From NCBI GenBank assembly GCA_910588075.1, contig CAJUOS010000074.1, positions 1 to 5,557 of the forward strand: DNA of 5,557 nt. The letters are read 5' to 3'. Under the pieces are notes generated by a model. It was not told the DNA's origin. It searched no databases and was given only the letters and a program-made list of their open reading frames with translations. This document shows positions 1 through 5,259 of this stretch, in pieces. The position numbers were made by a program, and so were the translations under genes. Numbering within the stretch: position 1 is the first letter of the stretch; the number at the start of each line of letters is the position of its first letter. This DNA comes from an uncultured Erysipelotrichaceae bacterium (lineage in GTDB: Bacteria; Bacillota_I; Bacilli_A; Erysipelotrichales; Coprobacillaceae).

Positions 1-83
1 AAGAATATAAAGTTGCTAAAGAAAAGTATTATACAACTAAACAAGCAGAAAAATTGATTGCAAAGAAAAAAGTGATGAAATAA
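1..83 (+). CDS. C-terminal tail of an upstream gene (partial, unidentified)
   Basis: The frame that starts at base 3 stays open from the window edge to a TAA at 81-83 and encodes 26 residues, beginning EYKVAKEKYY and ending KKKVMK. The tail is rich in lysine and looks like an amphipathic, helix-forming C-terminus. The other two forward frames are interrupted by stops here. A hairpin with a U-tract follows seven bases after the stop, which supports this as a real gene end. The fragment is too short to assign a family or function, and the start lies outside the window. Confidence 0.55.
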   Translation, partial: EYKVAKEKYYTTKQAEKLIAKKKVMK

Positions 84-89
84 AAAAAG

Positions 90-124
90 AAGGCAATTTC
101 TTGATAACAGAGATTGTTTTTTTT
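90..124 (+). terminator. Rho-independent terminator of the upstream gene
   Basis: A 12-bp stem pairs 90-101 with 109-120 around the 7-base loop TGATAAC. It contains three G-U pairs when read as RNA. The 3' arm runs into eight T's at 117-124. The A-run at 82-88 could extend the stem by pairing with the T-tract. It sits directly after the stop at 81-83 and before the gene that starts at 230, so the two are probably separate transcription units. Confidence 0.7.
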
Positions 125-218
125 GATGTTTAAAAAATCTTAAATTAAATTTATTGTAGGAATATGATAATTTAATAATTATTAGAACACAATTAAGTAT
201 ATAGATAAATGAAAATTT
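125..218 (+). promoter_or_regulatory. AT-rich upstream region, probable promoter of the HEPN-like gene
   Basis: This stretch between the upstream terminator and the Shine-Dalgarno site at 219-223 must hold the promoter if the downstream gene is expressed on its own. Candidate -10 hexamers are TATGAT at 163-168 and TATATA at 198-203, but neither has a convincing -35 at 16-18 bases. The region is so AT-rich that chance matches are expected, so no specific promoter is called. No operator-like palindrome is evident. Confidence 0.3.
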
Positions 219-223
219 GGGGA
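219..223 (+). promoter_or_regulatory. Shine-Dalgarno site that sets the start at 230
   Basis: GGGGA lies six bases before the ATG at 230. The earlier in-frame ATG at 209 has only AT-rich sequence upstream and no ribosome-binding site, so the start at 230 is preferred. Confidence 0.7.
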
Positions 224-229
224 TACATT

Positions 230-841
230 ATGGCTTTTGAATATTTCATGAATATGGAGAAATTATCACTTACAATAGTTAATAACTATCTACTATATAT
301 GACTGATAATAATTATGAAGATGATGTTTTTTTGAAAATGGATGAATTAACAAATAATATTGAAAATGGATTTGTAATAATAACTCAGCTAAGTTGCTTT
401 TTTGAAAGTTTTCTAAATACAATTATCAATGCATGTATAGACTATAATGGAGAATTATTATTAAAATGCAGTGTTGAAGAAAAAATAGAGTTGATTTTTA
501 TGCATTATAAAAAAGATTGGGCTGTTATTAAAGGACAAAATTCTTGGTCAATATACAAAAAAACAACGAGAGTAAGAAATGAAATGATTCATTTTAAGAA
601 AACATATATTGGAGATGGTAGTGGTATACCTAATTTTAAGCTTGGAGGGCAATGGGTTGCTGATTTTTTTACTAAGAAAAATATGACAGAGATGAGCAAT
701 GGATATCTACGTTTAACTGAATTAATAGCAGCTTCTCTAGGTCTTTTTATATTTAAAGATATTGATATTTTTGAAGATGGGTTGGTTAATTATGTATATG
801 ATGAGAAAACTATTAATATTGATGAATCAAGATATAAATAA
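230..841 (+). CDS. HEPN-like domain protein, possible RNase or abortive-infection type
   Basis: The protein has 203 residues and no signal peptide or membrane span, so it is probably cytoplasmic. An early helix (about residues 45-70) contains CFFESFLNTII. A later helix carries TRVRNEMIHFKK, giving R116-N117-x3-H121. An R-[polar]-x(2-4)-H motif following an upstream helix with a conserved acidic residue is the hallmark of HEPN-fold proteins, many of which are metal-independent RNases in toxin-antitoxin, Abi and CRISPR-linked systems. The EEKIEL segment before the motif fits the same layout. That this protein is HEPN is my inference from motif and helix pattern; RNA cleavage is not shown. The gene stands alone between two terminators, with no nucleotidyltransferase (MNT) partner beside it. 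It is visibly more AT-rich than the operon at 936-2641, which would fit an acquired gene. Alternatively it may be an uncharacterised HEPN relative with a regulatory or scaffold role. Confidence 0.6.
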   Translation: MAFEYFMNMEKLSLTIVNNYLLYMTDNNYEDDVFLKMDELTNNIENGFVIITQLSCFFESFLNTIINACIDYNGELLLKCSVEEKIELIFMHYKKDWAVIKGQNSWSIYKKTTRVRNEMIHFKKTYIGDGSGIPNFKLGGQWVADFFTKKNMTEMSNGYLRLTELIAASLGLFIFKDIDIFEDGLVNYVYDEKTINIDESRYK

Positions 842-885
842 CATTATAGTTTATATATTGATTAATGATTGTAAGTTATTATATA

Positions 886-919
886 AAAAAGTTCTGATCA
901 AATAAAATCAGAACTTTTT
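886..919. terminator. Bidirectional terminator between convergent genes
   Basis: A perfect 13-bp inverted repeat pairs 886-898 with 907-919 around the loop CAAATAAA. The core GTTCTGAT/ATCAGAAC is flanked by A5 on one side and T5 on the other, so each strand reads as a hairpin followed by a U-tract. It lies between the stop at 841 (plus strand) and the stop at 936 (minus strand) and can end both transcripts. Confidence 0.88.
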
Positions 920-935
920 AAAATCAAATTTATAC

Positions 936-1934
936 TTATTTACAAGCTTCTTCGATAGCAACAGCAACAGCAACAGTTGCTCCAACCATTGGGTTGTTAC
1001 CCATACCAATTAATCCCATCATTTCTACGTGAGCAGGAACTGATGAAGATCCAGCAAATTGTGCATCACTGTGCATACGTCCCATAGTGTCAGTCATACC
1101 ATAAGAAGCAGGTCCAGCTGCCATGTTATCTGGGTGTAATGTACGTCCAGTTCCTCCACCTGAAGCAACTGAGAAATATTTTTTACCTTGTTCTACACAT
1201 TCTTTTTTATAAGTACCAGCGACTGGATGTTGGAAACGAGTAGGGTTAGTAGAGTTACCAGTAATAGAAACATCTACACCTTCTTTGTGCATAATAGCAA
1301 CACCTTCACGAACATCATCAGAACCATAACAGTTAACTTTAGCTCTTGGTCCATCGCTATAAGATGTTCTAGATAATTCCTTAACTTCACCTGTGAAGTA
1401 ATCAAATTGAGTTTCTACATAAGTGAAACCATTAATTCTTGAAATAATCTTAGCAGCATCTTTACCTAAACCATTTAAAATAACTCTTAAAGGTTTATTT
1501 CTAACTTTATTTGCTTTTTCAGCAATTTTAATTGCACCTTCAGCAGCAGCGAAAGATTCATGCCCTGCTAAGAATGCAAAACATTCAGTATTTTCATCTA
1601 ATAACATAGATCCTAAATTACCATGACCTAAACCTACTTTACGATCATCAGCAACAGATCCAGGAATACAGAATGATTGTAATCCAATACCAATTGTTTT
1701 AGCAGCATCTACTGCTCTAGTATCTCCGTTTTTAATAGCCATTGCAGCACCTACAGTATAAGCCCAGCAAGCATTTTCAAAACAGATTGGTTGAGTTGAT
1801 TTTACGATGTTATATACATCAATACCTTTTTCATCACAAATAGCTTTAGCTTCTTCAATATCTTTAATATCATATTTAGCTAATGCAGCGTTGATTTGGT
1901 CAATTCTACGTTCATAATTTTCAAATAATGCCAT
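936..1934 (-). CDS. GGGtGRT protein (conserved, function unknown)
   Basis: The protein has 332 residues and is recognised by its signature SGGGTGRTLHPDN at about 258-270, the motif that names the GGGtGRT family. Other family-like blocks are QPICFENACWAYT (48-60), GSVADDRKVGLGHGNLGSML (92-111), FLAGHESFAAAEGAI (121-135), NGLGKDA (154-160), SITGNSTNPTRFQHPVAGTY (223-242) and a C-terminus rich in Gly, Met and Ala. Eight cysteines are present (33, 51, 56, 89, 118, 202, 246, 331). No signal peptide is seen and the protein looks soluble. The biochemical role is unknown. The glycine-rich loops suggest nucleotide or cofactor binding, and the fixed neighbour suggests a link to Fe-S or redox chemistry; both are inference. 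I chose the start at 1934 because GGAGGG lies seven bases upstream. An ATG at 1949 overlaps the upstream stop but has no site of its own and would add only five residues. It is the second gene of a two-gene operon, 14 bases after the NifU-like gene. Confidence 0.93.
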   Translation of the reverse strand: MALFENYERRIDQINAALAKYDIKDIEEAKAICDEKGIDVYNIVKSTQPICFENACWAYTVGAAMAIKNGDTRAVDAAKTIGIGLQSFCIPGSVADDRKVGLGHGNLGSMLLDENTECFAFLAGHESFAAAEGAIKIAEKANKVRNKPLRVILNGLGKDAAKIISRINGFTYVETQFDYFTGEVKELSRTSYSDGPRAKVNCYGSDDVREGVAIMHKEGVDVSITGNSTNPTRFQHPVAGTYKKECVEQGKKYFSVASGGGTGRTLHPDNMAAGPASYGMTDTMGRMHSDAQFAGSSSVPAHVEMMGLIGMGNNPMVGATVAVAVAIEEACK

Positions 1935-1941
1935 CTTCGTA

Positions 1942-1947
1942 CCCTCC
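1942..1947 (-). promoter_or_regulatory. Shine-Dalgarno site that sets the GGGtGRT start
   Basis: GGAGGG on the minus strand is followed by a seven-base spacer and the ATG at 1934. Part of the upstream ATG at 1949 falls inside the site itself, which argues that 1949 is not the start. Confidence 0.8.
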
Positions 1948-1948
1948 A

Positions 1949-2641
1949 TTATTCCTTTCTTGGATCGATGTATTTAGGAGCATCAGCAAATCTACCATAA
2001 GTACCAGTAGCTTCTTTTAATGCTTCATTAGCATCTTTTCCAGATTTAATCATATCCATCATTCTTCCAAGATTAATGAATTCATAACCGATGATTTCAT
2101 TATTATCATCTAAAGCAATTCTGTTAATATATCCTTCAGTTAATTCAAGGTATCTAGGTCCTTTTAATTTAGTAGAGTAAGCAGTACCAACCATACTTCT
2201 TAAACCTTTTCCTAAGTCTTCAAGACCAGCACCTACTGAAAGTCCACCTTCAGAAAATGCAGATTGGCTACGACCATAAACAATTTGCAAGAATAATTCT
2301 CTCATAGCTGTGTTAATAGCATCACATACTAAGTCAGTATTTAAACCTTCTAATAAAGTTTTTCCAACTAAAGCTTCTGAAGCCATTGCAGCCGAGTGAG
2401 TCATACCTGAGCATCCAATTGTTTCAATTAATGCTTCTTCGATAATTCCTTCTTTTACATTTAATGATAATTTACATGTTCCTTGTTGAGGAGCACACCA
2501 ACCAATACCATGTGTAAAACCAGAAATATCTTTGATTTCTCTTGAATATACCCATTTTCCTTCTTCAGGAATTGGAGCACATCCATGACTTGCACCGCGT
2601 GCTACGGTACACATTTCTTCTACTTCTTTTGTATAAATCAT
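1949..2641 (-). CDS. NifU/IscU-like iron-sulfur cluster scaffold protein
   Basis: The protein has 230 residues, longer than classical IscU (about 130). The centre resembles the NifU_N/IscU fold: CKLSLNVKEGIIEEALIETI (56-75), then GCSGMTHSAAMASEALVGKTL (76-96), where C77 sits as the second cluster-ligand cysteine does in IscU. C49 and C56 are candidates for the first. No cysteine occurs after C106, so the usual third ligand in an HCS-type motif is absent. The C-terminal part (about 130-230) includes SEGGLSVGAGLEDLGKGL and a segment beginning LGRMMDMIKSGKDANEAL. This type of scaffold-like protein is known as a regular neighbour of GGGtGRT genes; its real client is not known. Start at 2641: AAAGGAG lies seven bases upstream, whereas the in-frame ATG at 2719 falls at the predicted transcription start and would add 26 unrelated residues. 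It is the first gene of the operon, read from the strong promoter at 2728-2756. Confidence 0.87.
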   Translation of the reverse strand: MIYTKEVEEMCTVARGASHGCAPIPEEGKWVYSREIKDISGFTHGIGWCAPQQGTCKLSLNVKEGIIEEALIETIGCSGMTHSAAMASEALVGKTLLEGLNTDLVCDAINTAMRELFLQIVYGRSQSAFSEGGLSVGAGLEDLGKGLRSMVGTAYSTKLKGPRYLELTEGYINRIALDDNNEIIGYEFINLGRMMDMIKSGKDANEALKEATGTYGRFADAPKYIDPRKE

Positions 2642-2648
2642 TTTTTTA

Positions 2649-2655
2649 CTCCTTT
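2649..2655 (-). promoter_or_regulatory. Shine-Dalgarno site that sets the NifU-like start
   Basis: AAAGGAG on the minus strand, followed by a seven-base spacer and the ATG at 2641. It lies outside both leader hairpins, so those hairpins as drawn do not hide it. Confidence 0.8.
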
Positions 2656-2682
2656 CATTATATTTAAAAATGATTAGTGTAT

Positions 2683-2721
2683 GAATAAGAATTTTTCTTA
2701 TCCAGGTGAAGGAATCCACCT
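2683..2721 (-). promoter_or_regulatory. Structured 5' leader: two abutting hairpins
   Basis: On the minus strand, hairpin 1 covers 2721-2704: AGGTGGA pairs with TTCACCT (five Watson-Crick pairs, one G-U, then A-U) around loop TTCC. Hairpin 2 follows with no gap at 2703-2683: GGATAAGAA pairs with TTCTTATTC (nine pairs, one G-U) around loop AAA. Hairpin 1 begins about where transcription should start. No U-tract follows hairpin 2, so it is not a standard terminator. A 5'-end stem is known to slow mRNA decay in Gram-positive bacteria; that role here is inference. The leader matches no riboswitch I recognise. Confidence 0.6.
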
Positions 2722-2727
2722 AGTAAA

Positions 2728-2756
2728 ATTATAAGGCAAAAGGCTATTAAAGTCAA
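2728..2756 (-). promoter_or_regulatory. Sigma-A promoter of the NifU-like/GGGtGRT operon
   Basis: On the minus strand, TTGACT (2756-2751) and TATAAT (2733-2728) are separated by exactly 17 bases, one mismatch from full consensus. Transcription should start near 2721, leaving a leader of about 80 bases before the ATG at 2641. The quality of the match suggests high basal expression. Confidence 0.88.
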
Positions 2757-2812
2757 TGAAACATCAATTCTAAGATGGTAAAATGATTATAAAATTTGAC
2801 AAAATATACTAG

Positions 2813-2834
2813 AATAAAAAAACTATTTTTTATT
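2813..2834. repeat. All-AT inverted repeat in the divergent intergenic region
   Basis: AATAAAAAA (2813-2821) and TTTTTTATT (2826-2834) form a perfect 9-bp inverted repeat around ACTA. It lies between the minus-strand operon promoter and the lipoprotein gene. In DNA this AT-rich such a palindrome can arise by chance. It could equally be a bent-DNA or protein-binding site, or a weak leftover terminator. Confidence 0.35.
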
Positions 2835-2880
2835 TAATAAATAAGAGTGAAAGCAATCTAAAAATAATGTTGATATTTCG

Positions 2881-2909
2881 TGGTTAATATGAAGTGAAAA
2901 GTGTATAAT
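2881..2909 (+). promoter_or_regulatory. Possible promoter of the CapA-family lipoprotein gene
   Basis: A perfect TATAAT is present at 2904-2909. The best -35 at a 17-base spacing is the weak TGGTTA at 2881-2886. Transcription would start near 2916, giving a very short leader before the ribosome-binding site at 2920. TTGATA at 2870-2875 is a better hexamer but lies 28 bases away, too far to pair with this -10. The weak -35 could mean an activator is needed. Confidence 0.45.
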
Positions 2910-2919
2910 GAAAATATAT

Positions 2920-2925
2920 GGGAGG
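2920..2925 (+). promoter_or_regulatory. Shine-Dalgarno site that sets the lipoprotein start
   Basis: GGGAGG is followed by a six-base spacer and the ATG at 2932. The earlier in-frame ATG at 2908 lies inside the TATAAT hexamer and has no ribosome-binding site. Confidence 0.8.
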
Positions 2926-2931
2926 ATTATT

Positions 2932-3966
2932 ATGTTAAATAAGTTGTTTAAGATTGTATTATCATTAATTATGTGTAGTATGCTTTTTGCTTGTCATAAC
3001 AATAATGATGCAAAAAAAGAAACAAATACTCAACAAAATGAAAATAAGAAGAAACAAGAAGAAATTAAAAAACCAGAAAAAATAACTTTAACTCTATCGT
3101 TTGTAGGGGATTTGACTTTTGGTAACTATGCTGGACAAGGATATAGTGGTTCTTTTGATCAAGAGTATAAAAAACAGGGAAATAACGTTAATTATTTTAT
3201 GAAGAATGTTAAGTCAGTATTTGAAAGTGATGATTTAACAGTTGGTAATTTAGAAGGACCATTAACAGACGAAAAAAGTCATGCTGATAAAACCTTTGCT
3301 TTTAAAGGAAAAAAAGAATATGCAGGTATTTTAACAAATAGTAGTATAGAAATTGTAACACTTGCAAATAATCATTCAAGAGATAGATTTGAAAAAGGTT
3401 TTAATGATACAAAGAAAGTGTTAGATACAAATAAAATAGGTTATTTTGGATATGAACAAAGTTACATAAGGGAAGTGAAAGGGATTAAGATTGGTTTTAT
3501 TGGTTTGTCTTTTCCTCAAGAATATGGCTCTATGACAAAAAGATTAGTTGCAGATTTAAAAAAAGAGGCAGATATTATTGTTCTTTATGTGCATTGGGGT
3601 ATAGAAAGAGATAAAGCACCTATGGCTTCACAAAGAAAATTAGCTAAACAATGGATTGATGCTGGAGTAGATTTAGTTATTGGTTCTCATCCACATGTTT
3701 TACAAGGAATAGAAACGTATAAAGGGAAAAAGATTGTTTATAGTTTAGGAAATTTCTGTTTTGGAGGTAATAAAAATCCAAGTGATAAAGATACCATGAT
3801 TTATCAACATACATTTACTTTAGAAGATAAAAAAATTGTGAAAGAAACTAATAAGGTTATTCCTTGTATGATAACTTCTCAAAAATCAAGAAATAATTTC
3901 CAACCAACAATAGTGGAAGGAAAAGATGCTTCTAGGGTATTAAAAAAAGTAAATGAAATTAAATAG
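2932..3966 (+). CDS. CapA/PgsA-family lipoprotein (metallophosphoesterase-like fold)
   Basis: The protein has 344 residues. The N-terminus is a lipoprotein signal: positive charges at K4 and K7, a hydrophobic core, and the lipobox L-F-A-C with C21 as the lipidated cysteine. A low-complexity Asn/Lys/Gln/Glu linker (about 22-50) follows, so the domain sits outside the membrane. The rest shows CapA-family blocks in order: FVGDLTFG (57-64), NLEGPLT (106-112), ANNHSRDRFEKG (146-157), YVHWGIE (219-225), GSHPHVLQGIE (251-261) and YSLGNFCFGG (270-279). The Asp, Asn and His residues in these blocks match the metal-site positions expected for a calcineurin-like phosphoesterase fold. CapA/PgsA proteins act in export or anchoring of poly-gamma-glutamate in Bacillus, but no capB or capC gene is nearby and the gene has its own promoter and terminator. 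A general envelope role is therefore as likely as capsule synthesis. Confidence 0.9.
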   Translation: MLNKLFKIVLSLIMCSMLFACHNNNDAKKETNTQQNENKKKQEEIKKPEKITLTLSFVGDLTFGNYAGQGYSGSFDQEYKKQGNNVNYFMKNVKSVFESDDLTVGNLEGPLTDEKSHADKTFAFKGKKEYAGILTNSSIEIVTLANNHSRDRFEKGFNDTKKVLDTNKIGYFGYEQSYIREVKGIKIGFIGLSFPQEYGSMTKRLVADLKKEADIIVLYVHWGIERDKAPMASQRKLAKQWIDAGVDLVIGSHPHVLQGIETYKGKKIVYSLGNFCFGGNKNPSDKDTMIYQHTFTLEDKKIVKETNKVIPCMITSQKSRNNFQPTIVEGKDASRVLKKVNEIK

Positions 3967-3968
3967 AT

Positions 3969-3995
3969 AAAAGGAAGAGTTGACTCTTCTTTTTA
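3969..3995 (+). terminator. Rho-independent terminator of the CapA-family gene
   Basis: An 11-bp stem pairs 3969-3979 with 3984-3994, with one G-U pair, around loop TTGA. The GGAAGAG/CTCTTC core runs directly into T5 and then ATTTG. It begins three bases after the stop at 3966. The loop and first base pairs also contain the -35 box of the next operon. Confidence 0.82.
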
Positions 3996-4008
3996 TTTGT
4001 ATTAAAAT
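3980..4008 (+). promoter_or_regulatory. Promoter of the marR-tauE operon, embedded in the preceding terminator
   Basis: TTGACT (3980-3985) and TAAAAT (4003-4008) are separated by exactly 17 bases, each one mismatch from consensus. The -35 box occupies the loop and inner 3' arm of the upstream terminator. Transcription should start near 4015, inside the inverted repeat at 4008-4025. Confidence 0.75.
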
Positions 4009-4025
4009 AGTTCAAAATAGAACTA
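4008..4025. promoter_or_regulatory. Probable MarR-type operator (autoregulation)
   Basis: TAGTTC (4008-4013) and GAACTA (4020-4025) form a perfect 6-bp inverted repeat around AAAATA. The 18-base size fits MarR-family dimer sites. It touches the last base of the -10 box, covers the predicted start site and lies just before the Shine-Dalgarno of the marR gene. A bound dimer would block transcription. Binding by the adjacent regulator is inferred from position. Confidence 0.62.
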
Positions 4026-4038
4026 ATTAGGAGGGGCT

Positions 4039-4461
4039 ATGAAAAATATAATAAAAATAACTCACCAAATTAAAAAGACATATAGTCATTTATGTGAACC
4101 AGTCATGCAAAAATATCATATTACAAGATGTGAATTAGATATTTTATTATTTTTATATAATAATCCTGAATTAAATACTGCCAAAGATATTGTGGAAAAA
4201 AGAGGAATTATTAAATCACAAGCATCAGTGGGAATAGAAAAATTAATTAATAAAAATTATTTAAAAATAATTAGAGATAAAAATGATAAAAGAAAATATA
4301 GACTTTATTTATTAGAACAATCAGAAGAAATTATTGAAGATGGCTTAAAATTTCAACAAACGTTTAATGAAATGATTTTTAAAAATATAAGTTCTCAAGA
4401 ACAAGAAATATTTCAAAATATATTAGAAAAAATATATCAAAATACTAAGGAGGGAAAATAA
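4039..4461 (+). CDS. MarR-family transcriptional regulator
   Basis: The protein has 140 residues, the usual MarR length. Predicted layout: N-terminal dimerisation helix (about 3-25), helix 2 (about 30-41, CELDILLFLY), a winged helix-turn-helix with NTAKDIVEKRGIIKSQASVG (46-65) and recognition helix to about 70, a wing at 80-90 with the family-typical D-x2-D-x-R pattern (D80, D83, R85), then long C-terminal helices (94-136). Two cysteines, C19 and C31, lie in the dimerisation half; some MarR proteins sense oxidants by cysteine, but this is only a possibility here. AGGAGG lies four bases before the ATG. The stop shares one base with the start of the TauE/SafE gene (TAATG), so the two are probably translationally coupled. 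The operator-like repeat upstream suggests the protein represses its own operon and responds to a ligand related to the transporter substrate. Confidence 0.92.
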   Translation: MKNIIKITHQIKKTYSHLCEPVMQKYHITRCELDILLFLYNNPELNTAKDIVEKRGIIKSQASVGIEKLINKNYLKIIRDKNDKRKYRLYLLEQSEEIIEDGLKFQQTFNEMIFKNISSQEQEIFQNILEKIYQNTKEGK

Positions 4462-5225
4462 TGTTTGCTTATTTTATCTATATTATTTCAGGATTAGGAG
4501 CTGGAATTGGAACAGGGTTGGCAGGTCTTTCAGCCGCAGCTGTTATTTCTCCTATGCTTATTACGTTTTTAAATTTTGATCCTTATATGGCAGTAGGTAT
4601 ATCTTTGGCGTCTGATGTTTTGGCTTCTGCTATTTCAGCATATACTTATGGAAAAAACAAAAATCTAGATATTAAAAATGGTTTAGTTATGTTAATAACT
4701 GTTCTTATTTTTACATTAGTAGGAAGTTATATAGCATCATTTGTTTCGGGAACAACAATGGGGAGTTTTTCAGTCTTTATGACATTAATTTTGGGTATTA
4801 AATTTATTGTTAAACCTGTTATGACAACAAAGGAAGCAAGAGAATTAAAAACACAAAGAGAAAAAAATATTCAATCTCTCATTTGTGGTTGTATGATTGG
4901 ATTTATTTGTGGTTTTGTTGGTGCAGGTGGAGGTATGATGTTATTATTGATTTTAACATCTGTACTTCAATATGAATTGAAAACAGCAGTTGGAACGAGT
5001 GTTTTTATTATGAGTTTTACAGCATTGACAGGAGCATGTTCACATTTTGTTATGGGTGGAATACCTGATATGGAAGCTCTTGTTGTTTGTATTATTGCTA
5101 CTTTATTAGGAGCAAGAATTGCTGCTTTATTTGCTAATAAGGCAGAACCAAAAGTATTAAATAGAGCCACAGGTGTTGTCTTAACTATTTTAGGGATAGC
5201 TATGGTTGGAGTTAAGTTTTTATAG
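4461..5225 (+). CDS. TauE/SafE-family membrane permease
   Basis: The protein has 254 residues, typical for TauE/SafE, with about eight hydrophobic spans (roughly 3-35, 42-62, 74-96, 100-120, 138-170, 176-198, 204-226, 235-254). The two halves look like the family's internal repeat: GLGAGIGTGLAGLSAAAVISP (11-31) with PYMAVGISLASD in the first half, and GFVGAGGGMMLL (151-162) with KTAVGTSVFIMSF in the second. A charged loop (about 122-138, TTKEARELKTQREKN) separates them and should face the cytoplasm. Known members export sulfite, sulfoacetate or related organic anions; the substrate here cannot be read from sequence. No sulfonate-degradation gene is visible nearby. AGGAGG at 4448-4453 lies seven bases before the ATG, and the one-base overlap with the marR gene indicates one operon. 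The likely logic is an efflux permease induced by its own substrate. Confidence 0.9.
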   Translation: MFAYFIYIISGLGAGIGTGLAGLSAAAVISPMLITFLNFDPYMAVGISLASDVLASAISAYTYGKNKNLDIKNGLVMLITVLIFTLVGSYIASFVSGTTMGSFSVFMTLILGIKFIVKPVMTTKEARELKTQREKNIQSLICGCMIGFICGFVGAGGGMMLLLILTSVLQYELKTAVGTSVFIMSFTALTGACSHFVMGGIPDMEALVVCIIATLLGARIAALFANKAEPKVLNRATGVVLTILGIAMVGVKFL

Positions 5226-5258
5226 AAAAAGAAGATTCATGAAAAAATCTTCTTTTTC
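5225..5258. terminator. Bidirectional terminator between convergent genes
   Basis: A perfect 13-bp inverted repeat pairs 5225-5237 (GAAAAAGAAGATT) with 5246-5258 around an 8-base loop. Its A-rich and T-rich ends let it work on both strands. It starts within the stop codon of the TauE/SafE gene and ends two bases before the GntR-type gene's stop at 5260. Confidence 0.87.
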
Positions 5259-5259
5259 T

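Noticed and set aside
209..229. Earlier ATG for the HEPN-like gene
   Set aside because: No ribosome-binding site precedes 209, while GGGGA is well placed for the ATG at 230.
1188..1626. Two short plus-strand reading frames (1188-1376 and 1423-1626)
   Set aside because: They lie wholly opposite the strongly conserved GGGtGRT gene, have no Shine-Dalgarno site and encode nothing recognisable; they are shadows of it.
2642..2719. 26-residue N-terminal extension of the NifU-like protein from an ATG at 2719
   Set aside because: It would start at the predicted transcription start and translate through both leader hairpins; AAAGGAG before 2641 gives a far better start.
2683..2721. Leader hairpins as a transcription attenuator or terminator
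   Set aside because: No U-tract follows either stem on the minus or plus strand, so intrinsic termination is not supported.
2870..2909. TTGATA at 2870-2875 as the -35 of the lipoprotein promoter
   Set aside because: It lies 28 bases from TATAAT at 2904, outside the usable 16-18 base range.
4967..5170. Short minus-strand reading frame inside the TauE/SafE gene
   Set aside because: It is antisense to a clear membrane protein with family motifs, and no ribosome-binding site or independent support is seen.
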